Made by a program: the position numbers and the translations under genes. From Bostrychus sinensis (lineage: Eukaryota; Chordata; Actinopteri; Gobiiformes; Eleotridae), in NCBI GenBank assembly GCA_020698575.1, contig CM036256.1:12291908-12355907 (forward strand): a DNA stretch of 64,000 bases. The letters are read 5' to 3'. Positions 48,742 to 58,467 of this stretch are shown in pieces (positions within the stretch are counted from its first letter, which is position 1; the number at the start of each line of letters is the position of its first letter). The notes under the pieces are model-generated. The model did no database searches and was not told the DNA's origin. It worked only from the letters and a program-made list of their open reading frames with translations.

Positions 48742-49157
48742 TTGTGGCAGCTGCTGCTACTAGAGCGACCTGCCGCGGCAGCTGCCACTACCAGGGGTAC
48801 CTGCCGTGGCAGCTGCCACAATTAGGAGTACATGCCGCGGCAGCTGTCGTGTGTACGTGTACTTATAGTAGGTCTACTACTACCACTACTACATTTACCA
48901 GAAATACAAGTACTACTAATACTACTTCTTCGGCAACTGCTACTATTATAATATTACTGTATATTAATACAGCTACTATTACTACTAATACCGCTACTAT
49001 TACTACTGCTTCTACTGCTACTCCTAGTACTAATACTACTTTTATTACAACTAATAGTGCTACTTCTACTAATACGAGTACTGCTATTATTTCTATTGCT
49101 ACTCATACTATTGCTGCAACCGTCGTGACTAGAGGTACCTGCCGTGGCAGCTGCCAC
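48742..49157. repeat. Palindromic 31-bp repeats flanking a triplet-periodic tract
   Basis: Copies of ACCTGCCGYGGCAGCTGCCAC begin at 48768, 48799, 48830 (partly diverged) and 49137. The first three are about 31 bp apart and the fourth follows a 290-bp tract of TACTAC/CTATTA-like triplets. Each core CTGCCGCGGCAG is self-complementary. The triplet tract explains the Thr-rich open frame across this stretch, which is not a gene. Confidence 0.75.
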
Positions 49158-49419
49158 TTGTAGAAGTAGTTCACCTGTTAAGTAGGTCTCGAGTTGATAT
49201 GAGTTTGGTTGGAATATAATATGACCATTAAGTGTTTACATTATAATTTAATAAACAGCATAAACACATTATTTATTTTAATGTCACACAACACACTCCC
49301 AGATTGTCTCTGGTGTAACGTAGATGATGGTTTTAGTCATCGTCTTCAAACCTTGAAAAAACCTTGTAATTTCTTACATCAATGACCTCGTCTTGAAATT
49401 TTTCATAATCTTTTTTTCT

Positions 49420-51590
49420 TTTGAAAAACAAAGGCGAACAGTTCTGCAGGTGAATCCTCATCCCATTCATCTTCAAAGGAGTGAAGTTCACTTAGGCTGT
49501 GTTGAACCTCTTCTGGATCCATGTTGAGGACAGCTGGAAGTCCAACTTGTCCCTCAAAGTGCTGTTTGCTGCACCAGTCAGCAGCAGCCTACTTTCCTCT
49601 TTCTGGATATTGGTTGGTGCAAGCAAATTTGGAAAGGATTTAGGGCTAAATACCATTACAAATTATCAATATAATCTGTCAAATTTACTGTGCCCACAAA
49701 TATAGTACAAACTTATTAAAACAGTAACATTTGGGAACTAATTTTACACTGACAAATGATCACATCTGAATACAAAATAAAACAAACCTGTTCTGTTCTT
49801 TGAGGGTCACACTTCTGTTGGGTAGCCCTGTAACAGAGTGATAAATTACATTCACACTTTAATGTCATTATCAGTAACCATAAAAATGTTTTTTAAATTT
49901 TAAGAAGTTGTCCTTTACATTCACAAACAATGTTCTGTACCTTTGCGCGAGAAGTGACTGCTTGGTAGCGGTTCATGTTCATAGACTGCAACCATAGTAC
50001 TAAAACCTAACAGAAGTCAGAAATAAAAAAACTGTAAACATGACTGAGATGCAACTGTTATTTCCCACGCTGGCTTACCTCTGGCAAAATTACTTCTGTG
50101 ATATACAGAGATTTCTCAGCTTCATTGCCAGAAAAAGACAAAGTCTTCTCCAGACATCCTATTACTTTATCTGTCTGTCAAAGTAAGTTAACACAAGATG
50201 TATTTATAACATTTTATTTAGCATTTGCGTCATGCAACTTATCCTGCCGAATAATGCAGTTCTGTATCAAAATACTCAGACTGTATATGACAGATAGCCT
50301 AGTGTGCATAAATTGAAATACAGTATTCGTTACCTTTCTGTCATCAAATACAGTGTGATGTTCCCTGTAATACCCACACAGCTCTGGGTCAAAGCCTCTA
50401 TTGTTCCAGTACAAGTACATCCTGTTTGAAAGAACAACTCCACCACAAAGGTCTCTTTCAAGATCCTGGAATATAACAAGACAATCAGAAAAAATCTTAC
50501 AATAATTATTAGTTGTTGGTGCTTGATAAAGTTTTATTACCAGAATTTCTTGATCGGTCAAAATGTCTGCTGCTTTAACAGACTGCAAAATGTCTCTTTT
50601 TCAGAAAAAAACATACAACATCAGCAACTAAGACTATAAGTCATGATCTACAGATGACTCAGTCCTTACATGTCAGGTGTACTGGTACACCCACAAGTGA
50701 AACCCCTAGGTGCTTTTCTTCCTTTCAGCCCCACACACTGAAAGTGAATCCACTGTAGGCATGCTTGGCATTGCACCCAATCAATATAGCAATAATCCTT
50801 GTGGAAAACTCTGTTGTCAAACAAAAAGTGAGGAACTGTATCAATATCTGCAGTACATTAAAAAATGTATTATCTGCTATGTAAAAGTGTTTTACGTAGT
50901 AGTTGCTCGCTGGAAGAGACATGCCTTTATCCTCCAGGCCAAACAGTTGCTGCTGGAATCTCTGTCTTCTGCCTCTGCCTGTAGTATTCGCTTTTCTTCG
51001 TCTTCCAATTATGAAGACTCTTCTATAGTTGGAGGAAAGTCCTGTAATGTAGGGATCTTTTAACATAAAGTTAAATCACCAAGATTTAAAAACGGGTTTA
51101 CATTACTATAAAATCTTAACCTTTGAAGATAGAGCTTTGATCATCTGACTCGCATGGTGGAGACGTAGTGTCCTGCATTGACTGAGGGTCAAAGCCTCCA
51201 TTGTGGCACTGCGCTTCAGAAATTCGTTTTCAGCAGCCTATTAGAAAATAATAAAAAGTGACAGTTTTAACACAGAGGCCTACATTCATTAAATAAAATG
51301 GCACATATTTTAAGAATAAGAAACTCACAGAACACACAAGGACTCCACAATTAACAGAATCCTGCTGCTTCCATTGTGGGGGATATATGAATGGCCAATC
51401 CTGAAGTCCCCCAGCATTCCTTAAAAAAAATAAATAAATAGCAATAATGTTTACTCATGTGTTCCCCTAAAAGAAAATATTTGTTTTTGGTTTTAGTTTA
51501 CCTGAGGAGGTCCATGTCTTCATTATTAATGTTTGTGTGACATTCAAGTGAGTCATAGATTCAGATTTGTTTTTCCTTGAAATCAAAAAC
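49420..51590 (-). pseudogene. Decayed multi-exon gene with Ulp1-type cysteine protease signature
   Basis: On the minus strand, exons 51502 to about 51587, 51329-51419 and 51121-51237 splice in phase. They give IYDSLECHTN, then QQDSVNCGVLVCS and a helical tail. The Gln...Cys-Gly arrangement is that of the C48 (Ulp1/SENP) active site. A TGA precedes IYDSL. Further splice-bounded pieces follow: about 50532-50583, 50338-50464 (YWNNRGFDPELCGYYREHH), about 50060-50170, and near 49450-49560 (LPAVLNMDPEEVQ). Such proteases accompany some fish DNA transposons, for example the Kyakuja-Dileera-Zisupton group, but no transposase core was recognised. The stop and the missing His-Trp block argue for a relic. 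Confidence 0.45.
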
Positions 51591-51899
51591 TTGAAAGTAG
51601 AAATATTAAATACACATCAACCATAATGCATTGAACTTTCAATTGCACAGTAAACAGTGTGTGATAGAAAAGATATATATTTTTAATGTAATTGTTTAGA
51701 TCCACAGTAAGCTCAGGTTGAACTTACCCTCCATCTTTATAACCAAGTGGCATTGATTATGGCATCTACGAAATTATCCTGTGAAAAGAGTCAACAAACG
51801 CATTTTTTTCCCTCTTTAAACGTGTCAACACATGGCATTTAAAGTCATTGTGCAATTTGCCAAAACAGTGCCAGAAGTTGATTACTGAATAAGAATACG

Positions 51900-51960
51900 A
51901 AATAAGAATAAGAAATCCTTTATTAGTCCCTCAGTGGGGAAATTGCATAATTGCAAACTG
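51900..51960 (-). repeat. LINE/SINE tail fragment
   Basis: AGAAATCCTTTATTAGTCCC followed by AGTGGGGAAATT is a very common fish retroelement tail. It is a short fragment only. Confidence 0.5.
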
Positions 51961-52644
51961 TATCTGTTATATCTTAACGTTAGCATTATCCAACATTTAA
52001 GAAACCACTTTCAGAAAACAGAACAAGTCTACACGTCTTGCCATTATTCAGCGAATTAAGTTAAACAGAGCAGTAAGACAATAAATAACATAGCCTAATA
52101 AAAAGTCAAATAGCAATGGTTAATAAACACCAACAACCTGTATAATGGTTCAAATGTACTGTGCTATGAACAAAAAGAAGCTGACAATGGCATGTTGGCA
52201 AATTACTTCATAGCTAAATTAAGGTTAGTGTTGTCATTCTATATAGCCATTTTTGTTACACTAACCGTTATGTGCTTGCGCAGCAAATTAGGCAAAGATA
52301 GGCCTAAATGGGCCTAACAGAAGGAAAATTAGCCTACAAGGACCTAAATAATATGTAATAAATCAACTACTCATTTACCTTACAAGTTCACCTCCGTTGT
52401 CGCTGTACAATCAAACTAGTAGCCGATGTGCGCTCTGTGTCAGAACTTATGCCCCTTGACACCTCCAGGGTTTGCCAGGTTCAAAAGGTCAAGTAACAGT
52501 CAGAAGTAAATGCCAGCCAACAGGATACGTCGGATATAGCCAATAGTTAGGTCATCTTAAGTTCAAATTCGTAAAGCCTGTTTATTTTTGTGAATGTTTT
52601 TGTGTGATGTGTAGTCACAATTTGACAACCACTCTTAATACAAC

Positions 52645-53325
52645 CAGTGTTGCCAGATTGGGCTACTTTTGCTCTCTCTCGGCGGAAAAAAATAGCGTTG
52701 GGCGGGTGTATCATATTTGGGCTATTTTTAGACTTATGGGGCGGGATTTTGAAAATGTAACATAAACTTATTTTAATCATATTTTTTAAATTTCCTGATC
52801 AATAATTGTATATATTTGCTGGTTATTGATGAATAAAATTAATTTGTAAAATAGAAGTAGTAATATTAGTGTCATTAGTTGTCAATCACATGTCTAATTA
52901 TGGACCTCTGATTGGTTGAAAAAAGTAAACACTGCAGCCCCGTGAGCGCAGACGGGCCAACAGTGTTTCCTCTCAAGCTTGGAGTTTTAGCGTTTAGAAA
53001 CATGCCAAAGTGGGGGAAATACAAGAAATCGTACAGGAAGGAGACTGACCCAGAGCTAAAAATGTGGATCACCCCTGTCCCTGAGGAGTGCAAGCATGTG
53101 AGAGAGCTATTTGTTTTTCTGATTACACTCATTGTGGAGACTGTTTATTACTTTTTCCATTGGCAGTTGTGAAGTTTTGTGTGCTCAAAATATGCTATTT
53201 CATATGTATTACAGTTGTAACATTAAGATTGTAGAATGGTTGTGATTTGGACGGGTTTTTATTGCGTTTGGCGGGTTTTAGGTTATATTTGGGCTGGAAA
53301 CTGTCACTCAGATCTGGCAACCCTG
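52645..53325 (+). mobile_element. Deleted hAT/BED-type transposon
   Basis: The left end CAGTGTTGCCAGAT and right end ATCTGGCAACCCTG are inverted termini. Flanking 8-mers AATACAAC and ACTACGAT match at 5 positions. Inside, 53002-53100 encodes MPKWGKYKKSYRKETDPEL, then MWITPVPEE, which resembles the start of BED-finger hAT-like proteins. The frame then runs into non-coding sequence, so most of the gene has been deleted. Confidence 0.55.
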
Positions 53326-54098
53326 ACTACGATTAAGTGTCAGAACATGCTTCAGAGAAAAGATCAATTAGCTTTAAAGCACTTCAGGGATTTGCTCAGG
53401 TTTTTTAAAGAAGATAGTAGTTTCATCCACAAGCTGGATTATTACCAACTGTTCCTTAAAAATACTTAATTTATTAATGTCTGAATTAGCAGTAGGTTAA
53501 GTGGAGGAAAACACTGGAAACACATAATGTTACATTTTTCCTTCTGGTTCGTTGTCGCTGAGCTTTGGCAAATCATAATCTGTGATTATATCAATCCTCA
53601 ACGCAGTGTGTAACATGTATATTGTTTTGTGTTTTCTGTAGCAAACGTTTGTAAAGTGTTATATTAGTTAGGAGGGTAAGCTAATGCTGTTAGCTTCTTT
53701 CAATGCCAATGTTAACCTTGCAGTCAGCTCAGTGACTTGTCTCTCTACAGGCTGCTTTATGACACAATTGGCTTCTGGTCAATGTCTTTTGTATGATTTA
53801 TGTTGTTTATTATCAAAAGCAGTTATGTAGTGTGTTTTCTGTGTTTGTTACAGTTTTATAAAGTGACAAGTGGAGTTCAATAAAGACAACAAAGATTTCG
53901 TCCCAGTTTCCTGTGTTGCTGGAGCCTGGGCTTGGTCCATCCACTCAGCTGAGGGCAGGAGATGTAGGCTTAAGTTTAAGTTAACCAACAGTCTACAAAT
54001 AATGTAGGCACTGAAGACAAATCCAAAACATGTGTCCACAGTGTAGCCCGGGCGCTCATGTACGTGCGTGGGTGCCATAGCAACAGATCAGGTGAAGG
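53326..54098. other. Intergenic region upstream of acidic-protein gene
   Basis: No coding exon is recognised. Sequence close to the TATA box has scattered CpG-containing words (GCCCGGGCGCTC, ACGTGCGTGGG) that may belong to a promoter. Confidence 0.35.
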
Positions 54099-54108
54099 CT
54101 ATATAAGG
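54099..54108 (+). promoter_or_regulatory. TATA box of acidic-protein gene
   Basis: CTATATAAGG lies about 30 bp before a plausible start site near 54130. A short untranslated exon then ends at 54160 with the donor GTGAGT. The next exon's acceptor is TTTCAG at 54238, and its ATG follows at 54257. A strong TATA box suggests regulated or tissue-specific expression. Confidence 0.6.
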
Positions 54109-54256
54109 CGCTGTACCCTGAATTCTTCACTTTTCACTTGGATTTACGAGTGCGAGACTAGTGAGTGACCTTCATAAGGATTTCTTCCAAAAACACATTA
54201 ATATAGCCAAGCTAATATATGATAAACATATGTTTCAGAACTGCTGAAAACTGAGA

Positions 54257-55593
54257 ATGGACCCCCCATTTGACCTCCCGGTCATCCACGAGTGGGATTT
54301 CTTCGCTGGAGGTAAATAAACTCATTAAAAGTGCATTAGAGTTAGTTTTGCGTCTTTCTTAAAGAGTAATAGCCTAATCCTAATGGGCCTGTTTAAGAAA
54401 ATCCTAGATTTGCTACATAACGACTTCACTCGACCAAATTTCCATCGGTTATGATTATGATTGATTAAAAATGAGCTAAAGTTGTGGGTTTGGGTGCAAA
54501 GTTTCATTTTAATACGAAATGTAGTGGAAAACTCTGGATTTTTTGTTTCTGGGCGTCAAATTGAACCAATATTTCAGGTCATTTTTAGAAACAAAGATGG
54601 CGCCCGAGCTAACATTCTAAAGTAGAATGTTTATGATTAAAACGTCCATTTTCTCGTTAGCTGTGCTTTAGTTCAGGTCTCAGGTGTGTACTGTAGGATC
54701 AGTGCACTCCCACTGAACACAGCCACTACTGTGTGTAGGCCTACTATGTGCCATAATACTGACACTTTGACTCATATTCATACTTTTGTAGGAGGCTACT
54801 GTATTGTCTGTATTATTACACATGAAACGTTATAGGGTAATATGATTCAGAGACACAATATTGACACTGACCACTTTTTAAATAAAGTTAGCCACACTGT
54901 TTCATTTGGGGTGAGCCCTATGTTCCCCAGTACCTATGTTCCCTGGTCTATGGAAACTAGGGAACATAGGTACACACTCTTTTCATTTGTATAAAATGTG
55001 AACAGATGATGTGTTTCCTGTCTTGTTATAATAAAGACTATATTCTGATGTTGTACACAGAGGCCCCTGACCCCCTGGACCTCGGTCCGTCTGTCGAGCT
55101 CCTGCTCCAGGCTCTTCGTGGGGAAGTGGACCTCCCAGACTACTACATGGAGAAGGACGAGGTAGGTAATCCTGTCTTCTTCCGTCGCGTCCTTTCCCCC
55201 GCGCCGTCTGATGAAGACTGGGGAGAGGAGGAGGACTCTGGCTACGGGAGTCTCTCTGAAGAGGAGCAGGAGGAGGAGGATGAGGACCAGCTCAGGAGGA
55301 TCTACGAAGAGGTGTTTGGCTCTTCTTCGTCAGACCTCTCAGAGCTGGCCCGGCCTCCAACCCCGCCTCCTGCTCACAGTCCTGCTCCCGCCTCCCCCGC
55401 CCTCGGTGGATCCAAGCGCACCAGGGACGAAGACGGCGACGAGGAGGAGGACCCCAGCTCCAAGCGGCCACGCAGGAGCGACCCCGAAGACAGCCCAGAG
55501 GAGCCGGCCCCGTCCACCTCTGCCGGGACGTCCGGAGGCTTCCTGTGCTTCTTCCGCCCCTCCCAGGACCCAGACGACTCGGACGAAGACTGA
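54257..55593 (+). CDS. Unrecognised 195-residue acidic nuclear-type protein
   Basis: Coding exons 54257-54311 (18 codons plus one base) and 55061-55593 join in phase across GT-AG sites. A preceding untranslated exon is likely at about 54130-54160. I recognise no family. The N-terminus MDPPFDLPVIHEWDFF is hydrophobic and acidic. Residues 69-95 are highly acidic and contain DSGYGS (77-82), an exact match to the beta-TrCP phosphodegron pattern DSGxxS. There are several Ser/Thr-Pro sites (119, 125, 130, 163). K137-R138 with K153-R154-P-R156-R157 forms a bipartite nuclear-localisation pattern. The C-terminus ends DPDDSDED. A short-lived, phospho-regulated nuclear protein is inferred. The second exon is much more GC-rich than its surroundings. 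Confidence 0.65.
54930..54973 (+). repeat. Perfect 15-bp inverted repeat inside the acidic-gene intron
   Basis: GTACCTATGTTCCCT (54930-54944) and its exact complement AGGGAACATAGGTAC (54959-54973) are separated by 14 bp. A half copy (CCCTATGTTCCCC) precedes it at 54917-54928. It could be a transposon footprint or an RNA hairpin. Confidence 0.8.
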
Positions 55594-56096
55594 CTTCAGC
55601 ACGGACACCTGCTGAGAAGTCTCTGAAGGTGGATTTTTGGCTGCGTCGTCAGTATTTTCCACCTAAAAACAGAGCCCAGTTTGATCATGTGCATATAATA
55701 GTTTTTCTATTGAGCACATGCATCTGTGAGGCTTCTGCTCACATCTTCAGCGATGTTGCTGAATTTATCCAGCGCTTTGGGTCTTTCAACATCACATGCT
55801 CTCCTCCAGGGGATGGAGCAAATGTTTTTTTATTCATTATTAGTATATTTTAAATTGCATGTGTTTAAAAAAAAACAAGGTAAAGGCAAGGAATATTATG
55901 TAGGATTTCATTTAACATTCATTTATATTGACAACAAAAGTGTATTATAAATTTAGACAAATTACATAATTGTTTAAAGAATTAGGTTTAATCTTGACTT
56001 CTAAAACAGTGGAGTTACTTTTCCAGGACGTCCTGCATAGTACACCTTGCACTGAATCCTTTACTCTGGGCATAGGAGGTTGGTGACAGGTGTGGA
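55594..56096 (+). other. 3' region of acidic gene and first hairpin unit leader
   Basis: No further coding sequence is evident. From about 55885 there is an AT-rich leader (GGCAAGGAATATTATGTAGG) that is repeated at about 56191. This shows that the hairpin units that follow arose by local duplication. Candidate polyadenylation signals lie at 56288-56293 and 57285-57290. Confidence 0.5.
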
Positions 56097-56154
56097 GGTA
56101 GAGGGGGCCGCCTACTGACCGGAGGGTTGGTGGTGGGCCCCCCGCTCCTTTACC
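56097..56154 (+). ncRNA. Hairpin 1 of three, pre-miRNA-sized
   Basis: A 58-nt potential hairpin closes with GGTA/TACC and GGGGCC/GGCCCC stems. The apical segment CTACTGACCGGAGGGTTGG is shared with hairpin 2 and nearly with hairpin 3. Pairing was judged by eye. Confidence 0.45.
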
Positions 56155-56419
56155 AAATAGTTTTATCTCACTAATGGTAACATATCTAAGGCAAGGAATA
56201 TTATGTAGGTATTTAGTCAGTCTAAAATTTGAAATAGATATTTATATCTGTACAATTGGTTAAATATTTTTACAAAGAGAGGTATTTAATAAATGTAATT
56301 CTTTTGTAAATTCTAATTAGATTGTTCAAATCTGACCCAAATACCCACATAGTATGCCTAAAACCTTTTTTCTCCTCCCCTATGGGGGATTGTACATAGT
56401 TATTTAGAGTTATAAGGTC

Positions 56420-56477
56420 AGGAGATTTGGGGTCACCTACTGACCGGAGGGTAGGTGGTGTGATCCCCGCATCTCCT
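56420..56477 (+). ncRNA. Hairpin 2 of three, best-paired
   Basis: A 58-nt hairpin: AGGAGAT pairs with ATCTCCT, GGGG with CCCC, and CACCTAC with GTAGGTG, around a ten-base loop TGACCGGAGG. A bulge sits on the 3' side. The size and stem resemble a microRNA precursor. No known microRNA was recognised. Confidence 0.5.
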
Positions 56478-56620
56478 CTTTATGTTCTACATAATCACAT
56501 ATTTATATAAGAATACTCTGCAGGATTTTATTTAAAAACAGAAAAGATTGAACACGTTACATAGTTATTTGTTAGTAAGTTATATGTGGTAAGCTGTGTT
56601 TTAAGAGTGCTAACAGGTCC

Positions 56621-56680
56621 AGAGGAAGTGGGGGTTGTCCTCTAACCGGAGGGTTGGTGGAGGATCCCTGCTCTTCCTCT
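56621..56680 (+). ncRNA. Hairpin 3 of three, pre-miRNA-sized
   Basis: A 60-nt hairpin: AGAGGAAG pairs with CTTCCTCT, CCTC with GAGG and AACC with GGTT, around GGAG. The lower-stem sequence differs from hairpins 1 and 2 but remains complementary. Confidence 0.5.
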
Positions 56681-57939
56681 CATGGCATTTTTTATTAGGA
56701 AAAAATATACAATAACATATATGAATTTCATTAATGTTTAACAAAACAAAGACAGCAAATCTAGACATGGCAACACATTTCCACATAGTTCATTTAAAAA
56801 AGACATAAAAAGTGCCACTGCTCTTAAAAGTTCAGCGAGTTGTCCATTAAATGGAAGACATGGGGCCCAGTTCTTCAAAGCAAAGCCCTTGTGTTTCTGT
56901 TGTCAAAGAGAAAGGTAAGAAATGTTCTCACATTCATTCTGTTACTGTTGCCTTTCACCAGTAGTCTCACTCCTGTTATGTCTTTTATTGTGAAAGATTG
57001 AGGGCCGTGACTGACAGAGAAGGTGTTGAGTGAAATCAGCAGTGTTTGAAAGTCTTCAGTATTTCTCCAGGGCTGTCCTGATCTGTGGATGATCTCATCA
57101 GTAGTATCAGTTTGAGAAGTAGGTCTCATATACAAATAAATGACTTTTTAATCAAAGGTATTCTGTATTTTGCAAATAATATCTCCATTTTTAGAATCAA
57201 GAAAGTCTTAACAGGACGGAAGGAGAGGTGTCCAAGATGGTCCAGATCAGGAGAAGAGGTTTCCCACTGGAGTCCTGATCCATAAATAAACCCCAAAAAC
57301 CTTCACTCAACACAAGTGAGGACTCTGTCTCTAATCTATGATCTCAACTGTTACACTGATGTACCACTCCAGGGTTTCCCACCTATTTACACTGAGTCTG
57401 TGGGGGTAGATTATTAATAGGTATATGGGTATAGCATAAGTAGTATATACGTTATGTGTGTTTATACAGAAAAAGTTGAGTTCAGTCTTAGATTATGGGG
57501 GACAGATTTGGAGTATGGTGGGCTGTTGTATTCTCTTGATTTGATGGATAACACAGCACTCTATATTTTGTTTTGTTTTCACAGAGGGAACAGAAAATGT
57601 CTTCCCCAGGTGCTTTCAGCCAGAAGAACCCAGGCTGGATGTGTCCTGACGTGTGGCTGACATAATCAGATGTAACCTAAGTCATTATGTGTTTGTGTGT
57701 TTATAATAACATGTTTAGTGCACAATTTTTACTTACGTCTGCTTATTTAGCATCCAGAAGCGAAAGAGTTATAGTCAACCCTGCCACAGTGTGACTGGTC
57801 CAGAAGGTTCAGATGAAGAAGATGATGAAAAAGAAGAAGGGTCCCAAAACCAGAGCTTCTCTCTACACCAGTGAGACGAGCCCCTCCTCTAGAACCCCAT
57901 GGCTCTTACACTCATGGACCACTTTAATCTGACGTTTAT
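56681..57939. other. Intergenic region, no gene recognised
   Basis: AT-rich sequence with only short open frames that lack splice partners or motifs. An AATAAA at 57285-57290 could end a long transcript covering the hairpins. Confidence 0.35.
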
Positions 57940-58467
57940 TTGGTTTTATTCAGGCAACACAAAGTGCCTTCCCTGTTGCTCAGAGAATAGACTTTAAAAC
58001 ATCTCTGCTGTGTACAAGTCTCTCCATGGCTTAGCACCAAAGTACATCTCTGACCTGTTGGTCCCATATGAACCATCTCGGACTCTGAGGACCTCAGGGA
58101 CAGGTCTTCTGCTGGTGCCCAGAGTCAGGACTAAACTCGGTGAAGCAGCGTTTCAGTTTTATGCAGCTAAACTCTGGAACAGTCTCCCTGACGATGTTAG
58201 ACAGACCTCTACTCTGACAATGTTCAAGTCCAGACTTAAAACTGTTCTTTTTAACTGTGCATATGCCAACTGAAAGTGTTTTATCTGCACTCTTCTCTTT
58301 TAATTTAATTTTAAATTGATTCTTAATTATACTCTTTAAATTTGATTTTATTGTTTTAATTGTGTTTTGTACTTTTAAATTTGCCTTTTATTTTCTGTAA
58401 AGCACTTTGAATTGCTCTGTGTATGAATTGTGCTATACAAATTGCCTTGCCTTGCCTTGCCTTGCCT
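57940..58467 (+). mobile_element. LINE-2 3' fragment with TTGCC tail
   Basis: The frame 58010-58273 encodes the C-terminus of an L2-type ORF2 (YKSLHGLAPKYISDLL, then LWNSLPDDVR and MFKSRLKT). It is followed by an untranslated end with GTGCTATACAAATTGCC and a run of TTGCC pentamers (58443-58467). It is 5'-truncated like most LINE copies. Confidence 0.8.

Noticed and set aside
48654..49163. A 169-codon Thr-rich open frame
   Set aside because: It arises from the triplet-periodic tract and palindromic repeats; composition is pure repeat translation.
55211..55662. Other-frame and antisense open frames of 107-134 codons over the acidic-protein exon
   Set aside because: GC-rich shadow frames; only the acidic frame joins the upstream exon in phase and carries coherent motifs.
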